DNA from: Corticium candelabrum
Taxonomy: Eukaryota > Porifera > Homoscleromorpha > Homosclerophorida > Plakinidae
Direction: 5' to 3'
NCBI RefSeq assembly: GCF_963422355.1
Contig: NC_085088.1
Span: forward strand, 124,001 to 188,000
Length of the DNA: 64,000 nt
The notes under the pieces are model-generated. The model was given only the letters and a program-made list of their open reading frames with translations, was not told the origin of the DNA and did not search any database. Of this stretch, positions 1 through 11,273 are shown in pieces; the first letter of the stretch is position 1; each line of letters opens with the position of its first letter. The translations under genes and the position numbers were made by a program.

Positions 1-54
1 ATAATGTTACGAGGTTACCAGGGACAACAAGGCGCATGCGCTTATTGTTTCATA

Positions 55-1259
55 ATGGCGAGTGACGTTAGGTTGGTTCGAAAACCGAAAAGAGACGATG
101 TAAGACATCGAATAGAGGATATCTTCTACTTGCCACAGCTTTAGAATGCAGCTTATAATTGATTAGATTTAGATTCTAGGGTCTTTTCAGTTCACAGCAG
201 CTTACTGTTTGTTAACTAATGCAACCTAGCATTCATTCATCTTTCAATTACTACATATGTGTGTATTGACAGAACAATTAGATAGACTGACAGACAGACA
301 GGTTCTAGTAACTTATACGAAACATGCAATGTGACAATGTTTCTAATTGAAGTTTAGAAATGCTAAATGTAACTTGGTAGATTATCAACTGAGCATGCAT
401 AAGTGAAGTAACAAGTAACTGTCTTTAGCTTAGGAGCTTAATTCTCTTCTAATTAAGATTTTGTCATTCTTTCTGTATTTATGTGTCTCTGCTATCTGTT
501 TATACATTCTCACTTGTTAAATTATAGACATGCTTTGTGTCATATGTAATGATGGTCAATGTTAGGATTAGGGTTACGGGTTAGGGTTAGGGGTTGCCCT
601 ATGTTTGTGTGCTTGGGTAGGATCCTGTATTGGTAAGAAATGAAATCCCTTCTGATGAAATCCTTCAGCACAAGATATGGATAGGAAATTTGGACAGACG
701 ATTGACAGAGTAAGACTTTTCACAAAGTTATGTATGGTCAAACCACTGTCAATTTGCTATGTTACCTGCAGATATCATTTAATGCAAATTTGTAAGCAAT
801 ATGGTGCTGTGAAACACCTAGTGTATGTGTTTCACACTCGTGGGCCTCAAAAAGGAGAACCAAGAGGCTACTGTTTTGTAGAATTCAGCAATAGACAAGT
901 GCGGACTTGTTACACTATGTTTATCTGCTGATAAATGGATATCTTCATCTTGTGAAGGAAGCAGACAAAGCACGTCTCAATCTGAATGGTAAGATTGCAA
1001 TTGGAAGGCAACTGAAAGTGGACTGGGCTCGACCCTCATCATCTGTAAGCTGATGCAATAGCAGGAGTACGTGTTGGCTGTTTAATTGACTGACTACATT
1101 CAGGATTCGGAGTTAAATCCTCAACCAACCAAGCCAGATGTGAAGCATATGAATCGTAAACAGTATGTATGTCAATGATCTACACTGTTCTTGTAGACTA
1201 GATCAACAAGTTGTGACTGATTATCAGTGTACTGTATGTGTCAATCTGGTGTTTATGTG

Positions 1260-1327
<68 letters not shown>

Positions 1328-1546
1328 TGTAGACCGAATCGAATCATGCAATTGTTGTAACTGATGCGCATGTGTAGAGCTGAAGACAAAATTAGAGAGA
1401 TTGAAGCAAAGTTGAAGTCAATGGAAGGAGACAATCCATTAGGAACTGAAAAAGATGAAAATGGTTGTGATCATAAACTAAAACAAAGTGATGAGAAAAG
1501 ATATGCTCCTTACAGCGCTACTGGTAGACCACATGTTAACACATGA
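55..1546 (+). CDS. RBM18: RBM18-like single-RRM RNA-binding protein, six exons
   Basis: The product is a small protein with one RNA recognition motif, matching vertebrate RBM18 along its length. Exons read from splice signals are about 55-99, 621-709, 772-898, 958-1044, 1104-1162 and 1378-1546, and all phases join. RNP2 is seen as KIWIGNLD in exon 2 and RNP1 as RGYCFVEF in exon 3, followed by LNGK in exon 4. The last exon encodes the helix DKIREIEAKLK and a basic tail containing RYAPYS, both also found in human RBM18. The start at 55 (MASDVRLV) is chosen because its donor at 100 joins exon 2 in phase; it is the least certain part. Molecular role in animals is poorly known beyond RNA binding. 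Intron 1 holds a telomere-like tract and intron 5 a long GT microsatellite. Confidence 0.9.
561..595 (+). repeat. Interstitial telomere-like TTAGGG tract
   Basis: In intron 1 of RBM18 a run of degenerate TTAGGG units (TTAGGATTAGGGTTACGGG followed by two more units) is visible. TTAGGG is the ancestral animal telomere repeat. The tract is short and imperfect. Confidence 0.6.
1261..1325. repeat. GT microsatellite in RBM18 intron 5
   Basis: Uninterrupted GT dinucleotides for about 65 bp between exons 5 and 6. Reading frames through it on either strand are repeat artefacts. Confidence 0.95.
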
Positions 1547-1853
1547 TTGATAGTCACTAACTACAGTATTTAAAATGGCTAGACATGTATTGTATCATGA
1601 CAATTAATTAGTGTATTGATGGTGACAATAATTCTATTTTTTGTGATGTCTGGAACTGTTCTACTAAAGCAACTGTTTAATCATTAGGTATAGCCACACA
1701 GTCTGAACTCTATGTGTGCAATTGCTTATAATTACATGTGAGTCACACTTGAACTTGCAATGTTATTGTAAACTTTTCGCTGGACTTCACTCATCTGCTT
1801 TCTTCTCTCCGCCCACTTTCCTCGTGTGCAGAGATCAGTCTATACGGCTCTGA
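1547..1853. other. Spacer between RBM18 and the Mutator-like element
   Basis: Presumed RBM18 3' UTR and spacer. No gene is visible. The last about 30 bp before the transposon are the left arm of a palindrome whose right arm lies beyond 9648. Confidence 0.6.
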
Positions 1854-1862
1854 CTATCTGCA
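1854..1862. repeat. Target-site duplication, left copy (CTATCTGCA)
   Basis: The 9-bp word CTATCTGCA directly precedes the element end TAGCCTCG and recurs directly after the other end at 9640-9648. Nine base pairs is the typical duplication length for Mutator-like transposons. Confidence 0.92.
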
Positions 1863-3152
1863 TAGCCTCGTACCCAGGCCCTCTTGCGCGTCCGGGCGCA
1901 AATTTTTTGGGGGTTCACTTCACACACACATCCCGGATATATAGCCCGGATAAGTTTAACTTACACGTGCACGGTAGACCATTCTCACGTGCACGCATGT
2001 TGGATCATGCATGACTTAGTAGTTCGAAATGTGTTGTTATGCTGACAGATCGTGGGAATTGCGCTTTCTCTGCGAGCAGTTACCACACTCAGTAAGCAGC
2101 AGTGGCTAGTGAAAGGAGAGCCCCAATATGGGGAATGTTGGTTGCTACAAACCGTTTTCTTTGCAGAAATCGACTTTCTCGAGAAACATTTGACTCCAGA
2201 AAAGCTTTTCGTGATGCAACTATTATACAAGACGACAGAGGTTTGTACATTTTGCTAGTTAATTGATATTAGTTAATTAACTAATTATTAATTTATTAGA
2301 ATACGGTATTTAGTAACATTAAAGCACAATTTATGTATTTATGGTAGTATTTTTTTAACCTTAAATGTGATTTAATAAATAGTAATTTATAATTTATATG
2401 TGTATATATACAGTAGTGGACAAAGTATTTGCCAGGCAAGAAATTTCAAAGGTTTTCAGGATGTTTGTGTTTGGGTGGAAGCACAAAATATTAACAAAGC
2501 GACTTTTTGGTCAATGTTTGTCATGCAATAGGAAAATCAAGACTAATTGGTACAGAATTGAGTCTAAATCAGTTGGTTGTTGCAATTTAATTAAGATTAT
2601 TGTTACAACCTAGTTAAAACAGATTAATTAAGTTTACATTACAACTTATCAAAGCATATTCAATGCAAGCAATATTACAACCTTTGAAAACAAACTAACT
2701 TATCAATTTCTGCTCATATCAGCACTTATTTCCATTCTGTAGTCCAGAATATGATGAAAAATCAACAACAAAAACTACCCGGCAAATACTTTTGTCCACT
2801 ACTGTATATACTAGTAACTATTGCAGAAGAACCTGTTTATTAATCATGTACTCTGCTGTTACTGAAATTAATTTGTTTGCATAAGAAATGTATGGCAAAC
2901 AGGCAGGATTACAGGAAGTTATTGATCCAGACAGTCTGTTGCCACAGAACACAGTTTTTCATTAGCTTACAATACATAGAAGCAATCCATGATCCATTTT
3001 AAACAATAAAATTAAAACACACACAATGGAGATGCCTATTTCCCTAGTGGGTGCACAGTTTGCTGGACATTAAACTGGAATGACTTGTTTTGAAAACTCA
3101 TTCTGAACACTAATTACAATCTGTTTCTCTCTTTATATCAAGGAATATTAAC
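1863..3152 (+). repeat. Left terminal inverted repeat of MULE copy 1
   Basis: Matches, as inverted complement, the right end of the same element and, in direct orientation, the start of copy 2 at 59879. Shared landmarks include the CCCGGATATATAGCCCGG palindrome near 1935, the TTAATTAACTAATTATTAAT stretch near 2270 and the GCAGGATTACAGGAAG stretch near 2905. It is lengthened by the nested element at 2411-2804. Confidence 0.85.
2411..2804. mobile_element. Tc1/mariner-type MITE nested in the MULE end
   Basis: A 394-bp non-coding segment with terminal inverted repeats CAGTAGTGGACAAAGTATTT.. and its complement ending ..GTCCACTACTG, flanked by TA on both sides (2409-2410 and 2805-2806). TA duplication plus a CAGT..GGACAAA terminus is characteristic of Tc1/mariner elements. 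The corresponding segment is absent from the other MULE ends in the window, so it inserted after the MULE. Confidence 0.85.
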
Positions 3153-3235
3153 ATAAACAGTTTTCTCAACTCAAAAAATCTTGTATCCTTGTACAATTTA
3201 GATGGCATTAGGGGTATTTGTTTTTAAACTTATTG

Positions 3236-5020
3236 TCAGATTGTGGTTTCTCCTTGCTCTCTGGTGGATTCGTGTGGGGATATTTTGGTTGTAGCTTTGG
3301 CTTTCATGAACAAACTTGGACGTCCTGCTGATGCTGGACGGGTAGAAAAGGACTTGAAGTGTCGTCTAGCTACAGCAATAGGTTGTACTCGAATCTTTTT
3401 CTTTTGTTTTCTGACTCCCACCTCTTTACCAAACATGTGTAGAGCAGAAAGCAGTCGCTACTGTGTACCAGGTGAGTGGATTCCTTTGCCTTGTAGTTTT
3501 CAATAATTGGAACAAAACCGTTTCTACTGCAGCTATGAAGCTGTCTGTGACATGACTTTCATGCAGGCCATCCTTGATATCTTTAGTGACCTGTAGTACT
3601 CTTTCAATGACGTTCCTTGACTTTTCATAGCTTCCTCTATTAATTGGTTGTGCTTGATCTCTTTGAAATGTATTGCTAAAATCAATGTTGTCGTCAGCTG
3701 CAGTTGCCACTTCAGTTGTTTCACAGGAACAAGGAGCAATTTTTTCAAAGGAACGTTTGATATCTTCGTCAGACCAGTTCATACTGATGGAAGAGACTTT
3801 AGATGTTCTTCTTCAGCTTTTTGGTGGACACTACTGTTAAAAGGAAATGGGTTAGCAGTGCTAATGCCACTGCTGCAAAAAGCTGACGGCCTTGAGGTGA
3901 ATAAGTTGGGATAGTTTTGACACTGCTTTTGCGATACTTCATTGCTGTTGCAAATTGGTGTTTGCAAGGTTGACTTTGCATTCCGATGGGACAGGTGCAC
4001 TCACCCAGTTGTAAGTCTACTACCACATTGTATTCTTATCTGACTGACTCACAACAGTGTAAACGTCTGGGTCATCTGATGCGACAATGTCGTCAGATGG
4101 AATGGTGTACGCTTTTACTCCTGTCACAGTAAGTCTTGTAGAGACAAAATGATCTAATCTGTTTGTGGCAACAGATATTAAACGTCGCTGGTAATACAGT
4201 TCGAGAGTCTGTGTGAGAAGATTGAACATTTGTACCACATTCCAAGCTTTATTTCTTTGGAAAAGGATGTCTTTTCTGATGCGTATGCTAGCCTCTGAAT
4301 AATGGTTAGTATAGTTGCCTCATGTGGGAAAGTTCTTTCGGAAACACACAGCCCATTCTTTCCTTTGTTGCCAGTAATCACCTAGTCTCTTTTTGAATGT
4401 CTGAAAAGCGCTTTTGTCTACTTCATGTTTAATTTCAGTCAATGCTTGCTCACTTGGGGCATAAACAAGTTGTTTTGTTAGAGCTATACAGGTAATTCTG
4501 TCTGTACCACAGATACCAAAATTTGAGCTCCAAAGCCATCTTCATATAGTTTGTAAAAAATGAAAGACATGTAGGTGTAATTCCGCTTGAGGCCATGTAC
4601 TCTTTAGAGCAATCCGTTCGCTTGCACATTCATCTGTCAGTAATGCTTGTGGTCCAAGATTTGGGCCTCTTCCAAAAAAATGCACACTTGGGCAGTATGT
4701 GGCACAGTGCTGTAAACCCTGCTGACAAGGTAACAGCATCTTCACTGGATGTCATAACTGCAGCAAGTGGTAGAGCTCCTACTGATGTGCCGCAGCTAAG
4801 TATGAACACAGCTGTGTTTAAGGTATCAAGTTTGGCTGTTGAGTCACAAAAGACTAGCTTTGCACTTTGTGTGACCATTTCATGGACTCTGGCCATGAGA
4901 GGAGTGACTAGAGCTAAAAGGAAGGGCATGGCATCAGTCTTTCTGGGTTTTGGTTTAGGTTCATCCATGTTCATTGCAGCTGCTGCTTCATAAGGTTGAA
5001 GAAATACTCGCCCACCCAAG
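3236..5020 (-). pseudogene. MULE transposase fragments (DDE core and SWIM finger)
   Basis: Minus-strand fragments run in transposase order. Around 4630-5019 lies the first DDE aspartate context (LVFCDSTAKLDTLNTAVF, then SVGALPLAAVMTSSE). Around 4542-4700 lies the second (ALLTDECASERIAL, then LHVFHFLQ). The two are in different frames, and the switch falls at a run of seven A near 4675, consistent with a homopolymer slip. The SWIM zinc finger CTCPIGMQSQPCKH is near 3960-4000, and the basic C-terminal tail with VQPIAVARR and RPASAGRP is near 3240-3400. These are standard parts of MULE transposases. Whether splicing joins some pieces cannot be decided by eye, but the frame change at the homopolymer indicates decay. 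Confidence 0.8.
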
Positions 5021-5896
5021 GTAATCTTAATGATGTAATTTGCATGTTTAGAACCTGCTTACTAAGTAGGCGGCTTAGCCAATACTGAATAGGACCGCTG
5101 ACTGACCATTTTGCAAAAATAGTTCCAGTCGGATTCCAACAGCTGTGCCACTTCAAAGTGCAAATTCTTTGCCATACAGAACAAGATGTGATGGCTACAA
5201 TTGTGAAGAAAAGAGAACCTTTCCTTAGTGTTTCCAAACATTTGTAACCTTGCAGCCATTGCCCAGCTAATCCCTGCTTCCACTGCTGACTGTGAGAGGG
5301 CTTTTCTGAACTGAATAGAATAAAGACACCTCTGAGAAACTCTGTCTGAGCATCAAAATCACAGTGCAGCTGCTGTTTATCTCTATTGAAGGTCCCTGTT
5401 TAGAAGACTTTGACTTTAACGCTGCATGTCTGGAGTGGGCTTTCAAGAGGAACAGATACATTACAATATTGTAACAGAGTCAGCATAATTTCATTATATA
5501 GTGGACAGCTTGTAAGATTGAACACAATTTTGCTTATTACTCTCTAACGTAGCAGCAACCTTAGGGTATATACTCAGTCACTGTTTGAAGCAATGATTAC
5601 GAATAATAGTATGTCATTGTGTTTATGCATTCAATTGTGTATCTAGCAAGCTTGCACTGCTACTTAGTAGACTAGTTAACAGGTTTGTCAATGCATGGTT
5701 GCAAGTCAAAGCAATATCTTGACTTCAACAGCTGTCCGTGCTAAATTTGTACTCTTCCAACTAATGGGTTACTGATAGCTGACAGCCTGTAAACAACAAC
5801 TAGTATAGACGATTTTCAGCAGCAAGTCTAATATATTGATAATAGATCAGTATTGCAATTGGGACTTTGTCATGACGTTATTGGATGGGTGTGGTC

Positions 5897-6720
5897 TTAG
5901 GGAAGGGCTAGCGCTACACTTTCCTGAAATCCTGGGGAGAACCCTGGTTGAAGGTAAAGTTTGAGTTTTGCTTTGTCACATAGAAGGACAGCTGTGGTGA
6001 ACAGATGTGTGCCCACAGATTCTCTGGAGAAAATGCTGCAACTGCCACAAAAACAAAGGCAATAACCCCACAAAGAGAAGAACATGTTTGTATTGGGAAA
6101 TTTTTGCAATGCCTTAATCATGCGTGTTTTCCATCTTTTCAAATGTCGGCCTATGCATAGGAATCAAATCATGAATATCCACTCTTTCACCTAAGGCAGT
6201 GCTTACATAGTCCAGTATTTGTATTAGTTCTACCAACAAGTTAGTAGGAACTGGGTATCCCAATGGGTCACCATAGAAGGAAGCTTTTGAATTCGAATCT
6301 AAAGCAACCACTGTACAATGATTTCCACTCATCAATGTATTTAATGCAACAGAAGATCCAGTTAAGGCATCAGTTTGTACGTTGACAATCAGGAATATAA
6401 GTCTAATCTTCTTTCTGTTGTACAGAGCTAATGCTATGGATGTGTTCAACGTGAATTAGCAAACTATGGATAGCACAAGGCAAAGACAATCTTGTGATGA
6501 GCAATTGAGAAGCGATGCCATACCTTCAAGCAGTGTATTAGGTAACCATCTGTCACATGCCAGTCTAGACATTTGGTAGCTACTGTAGTCACGTCACCAA
6601 ATGCCACAGCAGAGGCTGGCTTGTCTGACAGAATTTGTTGAAATTGCTGTATCTTGCTCAAGTCAAGAGTTCAAGATTCAAAGTGTCAGGAATGTGACAG
6701 ACTTTGTTGAACCACTTGTC
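5897..6720 (-). pseudogene. MULE-borne Ulp1-like (C48) cysteine protease
   Basis: Upstream of the transposase on the same strand are blocks typical of Ulp1/SENP-family proteases: LDWHVTDGYLIHCL near 6520-6570, then GNHCTVVALDSNSK near 6285-6330 where copy 2 keeps the expected GNHWTVVALDSNSK (catalytic His), then GDPLGYPVPTNLL (Asp side) and a downstream CSSLCGVIAFV-like block (catalytic Cys), clearest in copy 2 at 63070-63110. The first two blocks are separated by a GT..AG-like gap near 6440-6520. In copy 1 the Trp after the catalytic His is Cys. Likely role in the element is cleavage of ubiquitin-like proteins or of a transposon polyprotein; that is inference from the family. Confidence 0.75.
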
Positions 6721-6847
6721 TTCTTGAATAACCTGTGGGAGGACATCACTTAGACAGGAGTATGGACATTAAATTAAGGAACAAACTTGTTCAACTCAAA
6801 GTATTTTTATTACTTTACTGCAGTTAGGTGGCAGAGTATTACTAATC

Positions 6848-8348
6848 GACATTTGTAGTTGTGAATTCAGTTAACATGACTAGTGGTGAGCTAATATAAT
6901 TTGTGGTATTCTGGACACGAACAAATTCTCATGCATATTGGTTAATATCTACACTGTCTAAACAAGATAGTGTAGGCACACTTTAAAAGAAGCATGCTTT
7001 AGCTATAGGTACTTAGCAAGGATCTGTGGTACATGTGATTACAAGTAACTAGTTCATGTAGTGTACAATCTCATAATTAAATGGGACATGAAATGCTAAC
7101 TAGAATCATCTAGTCACTTAGACAGAACACTACAATGCGTAGAAAGAGATTCAAAAATTTACCTGAAGAATGAGATGCTTAATATTTTGCATTGTGTGTA
7201 TAGGATGTGTGAAGAATATTGGAAGGTGGATCGGGGAATGACATGTCAAAGTACTCTCTAGCAAAATCTAGCAACTGCTGTGACGTTTCTTACCAGATTT
7301 ATGACGTTTGTTTACCAGTTTACAATGCTGTATACGCATAACTCAATCTTAACCAGTTATAGTCATTACCAGTTGGATATAACAGTGTACGCTCTAGATG
7401 TTGAAGAAAGACTCAAAGTAACATGATAATGTTTTGTGCTTGTATATACGTAGTTCTATTTGTGGTCAATTTGAGCATGGTATAAGATACTGTGAATACG
7501 CATCATCAACTGCTCCATCTCATCATAGTAAAGAAACACCGCCCTTTGGTATTTATCAAGTTTTGAAACCAGAATTACTGTAACAGCTAGCCCTCATATA
7601 TGGAGCCCTATCTGAGAGCAACTCCCAATCTAACAGCCAGGGACACAATGACGGCAGATCGTTCAAGTGAGCATTATAGATATAAATAGATACACCATCA
7701 TGTATGCAAATTTATTCAGAAATCTCTTTCAGCATGGCTGGTCTCCCAAAAGATCCTGCAAATAATCTATCAAATGTACAAAGTACAATAGCTAAAAGCA
7801 CTACGAGTCAAAATGCAATGCAGCTATACAAACTTAGTTGCACTCATTTCTTCAGAAAAATGGTCACAGCAGCTCCCTGAAGAAAAGGCACTTTCTGTGT
7901 AACTCTGTGGATAATCTCAAAAGATGAACTAAAAATTCAAACCTTCTTTGACTTACAAGTGCAGTACATACAACTGAGACATTGCATGCAAGTACCTTAT
8001 CGAGATCCAGAAAATGTTAATTAATCAAAACATAGGTGAATTATGCCTAAACCACACATGTAATTCGTCTTCTGGCAGGTGCAACAATGGAAGTTATCCA
8101 GGTTACTCATCTAGAATCTGCAACAACCAGAATAAGAAGTTACGTTGACTCTATTTACAATATTGACTGTGTTAATTAATCAAAGAAATATGAAATGTAT
8201 TAAATCAATAAATATTAACTGCAATAATCAATCGACATTTACTATATAAATTTAATTAATAACATTGACTGTAGACATCAATCAAAACTTCCACCACTAA
8301 ATATTAGCTCACCACTACATATTAACTGAATTCACAACAACAAATGTC
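6848..8348. repeat. 1.5 kb segment bracketed by ~47-bp inverted repeats inside the MULE
   Basis: GAATTCAGTTAACATG..AGTGGTGAGCTAATAT at 6850-6897 recurs inverted at 8301-8348. The same pair brackets the equivalent segment of copy 2 (about 60845-62346). The segment holds a TATAAATA box near 7680 and a short frame from 7734, but no recognisable protein. It may be an older nested element or a structured promoter region of the MULE. Confidence 0.6.
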
Positions 8349-8359
8349 CTGGATTGTTC

Positions 8360-8639
8360 ATATTCCTTGATCTATAGAGAGGAACAGATTGTAGTTAGAG
8401 TTTACAGAATGAGTGTTCAGAACAAGTTATTCCTGTTTTATGTTAAAATGGATCATGGATTGCTTCTATTTTAGGCTAATGAAAAACTGTGTTCTGTGGC
8501 AACAGACTGTCCATGACGCAGATCAACAGCTTCCTGTGATCCTACCTGTTTGTCATACATTTCCTATGCAAACAAATTAATTGCAGTAACAGCAGAGTAC
8601 ATGATTAATTAAAAACGGGTTCTTCTGCAATAGTTACTA

Positions 8640-8689
<50 letters not shown>

Positions 8690-8836
8690 GAACAGTTATC
8701 TGTTCGTTTATGGCAGTATAATTCAAGACTGATTAGTGACTATCTGCCTAATTATTATGACTTAGACTCTTTGTGCTTCCGTCCTTAGGGCGGATATGTG
8801 TTATCTGTGTTATCTGTATTATATACAAATATATGG

Positions 8837-8869
<33 letters not shown>

Positions 8870-9639
8870 TATTATATACATTTAGAAATACATATATTAT
8901 ATAAAACCACCTACGTGGGTATCTAACACACATTATCCATATACATATAATGTAATGCAACAACTGTCTGTTAATTTGTGAAACTTTAATGCTCGCATTA
9001 TACAAAGTCGATTAATTAATGTTAGATGCTGATATAATTGCTTGGGATTTGCCGGTTTTGTCTGTTAGTAGTTTGTTATAAAATATAATATTATTTCTCT
9101 CTCTAAAATATATATATATACTTATAAATTATAAATTACTATTTATTAAATCACATTTAAGGTTAAAAAATACTACCATAAATACATAAATTGTTCTTTA
9201 ATATTACTAAATACTGTATTCTAATAAATTAATAATTAGTTAATTAACTAATATCAATTAACTAGCAAAATGTACAAACCTCTGCCGTCTTGTATGATAG
9301 TTGCATCACGAAGAGCTTTTTCTGGAGTCAATTGTTTCTTGAGAAAGTCGATTTCTGCAAAAAAACCGTTTGTAGCAATCAACATTCCCCATATTGGGGC
9401 TCTCCTTTCACTAGCCACTGTTGCTTACTCAGTGTGGTAACTGATCGCAGAGAAAGCGCAATTCCCACGATCTGTCAGCATAACACCTCACATTTCGAAC
9501 TACTAGTCATTTGTGCACGTGAGAATGGTCTACTGTGCACGTGCAAGTTAATCTTATCCGGGCTATATATCCGGGATGTGTGTGAAGTGGACCAAAAAAT
9601 TTGCGCCCGGGCTTGCAAGAGGGCCTGGGTACGAGGCTA
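8360..9639 (-). repeat. Right terminal inverted repeat of MULE copy 1, with AT-rich insertions
   Basis: Complement of the left end. Relative to copy 2 (60400-60500) it holds extra material around 8640-8830 and 8945-9115, with TA microsatellites at 8641-8686 and 8838-8864. These are later insertions or expansions in the AT-rich middle of the repeat. Confidence 0.8.
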
Positions 9640-9648
9640 CTATCTGCA
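9640..9648. repeat. Target-site duplication, right copy (CTATCTGCA)
   Basis: Identical to 1854-1862 and directly abuts the element end. The following GAGCCGTA is the right arm of a palindrome with CGGCTCTG before the left copy. Confidence 0.92.
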
Positions 9649-9745
9649 GAGCCGTATCAGACGGCCCTGATCTACTGCTGGCATTTAGATCTATTGATAC
9701 TAGTAAATGAAGCTGTGTTTACACCGTCGCTTCAGAGCCACGAGC

Positions 9746-9890
<145 letters not shown>

Positions 9891-9972
9891 GGTGATGGAA
9901 GTGCATCCGGGGCTGCAATCCACACTGCGACTCTCTTGCACAGCCCCCCTTAACGCGCGCGCGAGGAGTGGA

Positions 9973-10355
9973 GAGGGGCGAGTTAATTAAGGGGGCGAGT
10001 TAATTAAGAGGGGCGAGTTAATTAAGAGGGGCGAGTTAATTAAGAGGGGCGAGTTAATTAAGAGGGGCGAGTTAATTAAGAGGGGCGAGTTAATTAAGAG
10101 GGGCGAGTTAATTAAGAGGGGCGAGTTAATTAAGAGGGGCGAGTTAATTAAGAGGGGCGAGTTAATTAAGAGGGGCGAGTTAATTAAGAGGGGCGAGTTA
10201 ATTAAGAGGGGCGAGTTAATTAAGAGGGGCGAGTTAATTAAGAGGGGCGAGTTAATTAAGAGGGGCGAGTTAATTAAGAGGGGCGAGTTAATTAAGAGGG
10301 GCGAGTTAATTAAGAGGGGCGAGTTAATTAAGAGGGGCGAGTTAATTAAGAGGGG
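9973..10355. repeat. 18-bp minisatellite with TTAATTAA core, about 21 units
   Basis: The unit GAGGGGCGAGTTAATTAA is repeated about 21 times with almost no divergence after the first two units. Each unit contains the 8-bp palindrome TTAATTAA next to a G-rich block. It lies about 350 bp upstream of the NRF-6-like gene. Confidence 0.97.
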
Positions 10356-10460
10356 ACTAGGGGCTGTGCAAGAGACTAGGGGCTGTGCAAGAGACTAGGG
10401 GCTGTGCAAGAGACTAGGGGCTGTGCAAGAGACTAGGGGCTGTGCAAGAGACTAGGGCGA
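10356..10460. repeat. 19-bp minisatellite, about five units
   Basis: The unit ACTAGGGGCTGTGCAAGAG is repeated five times directly after the 18-bp array. A single inverted copy (CTCTTGCACAGCCCC) lies on the other side of the 18-bp array near 9931-9946, so the two bracket the array. Confidence 0.95.
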
Positions 10461-10703
10461 GGCTAGTCTAGAGTGAGCTTCTCGCGAAGCAGTCCACCAC
10501 TTAATTAATTAATGTGGTGTCCTTCTTTTTACGCTCGTAGCACACGTTGTCTAAAATTTGATTCTTTTAATAATTAGAAAACATAACTGCAGAGAGCGGA
10601 TCATATGATGCGTGTGATGCAATCTGAAAGGTGACGTCATTTACAAGTCACATGCTTACAGCTAGGCTGTCGAGGCTGTATCGAGTGACAACATCTGCGA
10701 GCG

Positions 10704-11195
10704 ATGTTACGTCTTTGTGTTCTTGCTTTGTTTCTTTTCTGTGCATCTTCAAATCCCAGTTCTAAGTTTCTCTTGCAATCTCAGTCTCACACCCAGTCGG
10801 AACAGAACGTTCTAACAGATCATGATGCACAGTCGTTGCTATCCAAGTTGCCAACAAGCTTGCAGTTGTTGCAAGAGGGTGATGGTCCTTGCTCATTAAG
10901 CACAGTTGGAAACAAAACAGCTCTAATAAGTAAGAAAGAAGGAACGATATTGTCGCGTACACGTGATTGGCTTGTGTTTCTAAATTTTTTAGTGGTAGAT
11001 GCAAGTGGGAAGCTACACAGCAACATGTTAGATGTAGCTAAATCAGGGATTTTGCAAGCACTAGGGGACTACGACGAATGTTTGAGTCTTGGGGAAGACA
11101 CTGCGCGCTATTGTCTTTTTGAAGGACTAGATGCAGCAATCTACCCTAATGACGTAATCAAGCATATAGTACGTAAGCATATTGATTTACACACA

Positions 11196-11273
<78 letters not shown>

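Larger units (their letters stand above)
1863..9639 (-). mobile_element. Mutator-like DNA transposon (MULE) with Ulp1-like protease, copy 1
   Basis: A 7,777-bp element bounded by perfect 9-bp duplications. Its ends are long inverted repeats of roughly 0.9 kb before later insertions, beginning TAGCCTCGTACCCAGG on the left and the complement on the right. The interior, read on the minus strand, has fragments of a Ulp1/C48-type cysteine protease and then a Mutator-type transposase with a SWIM zinc finger (CTCPIGMQSQPCKH). SWIM fingers and C48 proteases are both known in MULEs. Coding frames are interrupted, so this copy is probably not autonomous. A small mariner-type element has inserted in the left inverted repeat, and AT-rich insertions lie in the right one. 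A close relative starts at 59879 in inverted orientation. Confidence 0.9.

Noticed and set aside
7734-7878. Short frame MAGLPKDPANNLSNVQ in MULE copy 1
   Set aside because: In copy 2 the equivalent stretch has changed frame, and no family is recognised; possible but unsupported.
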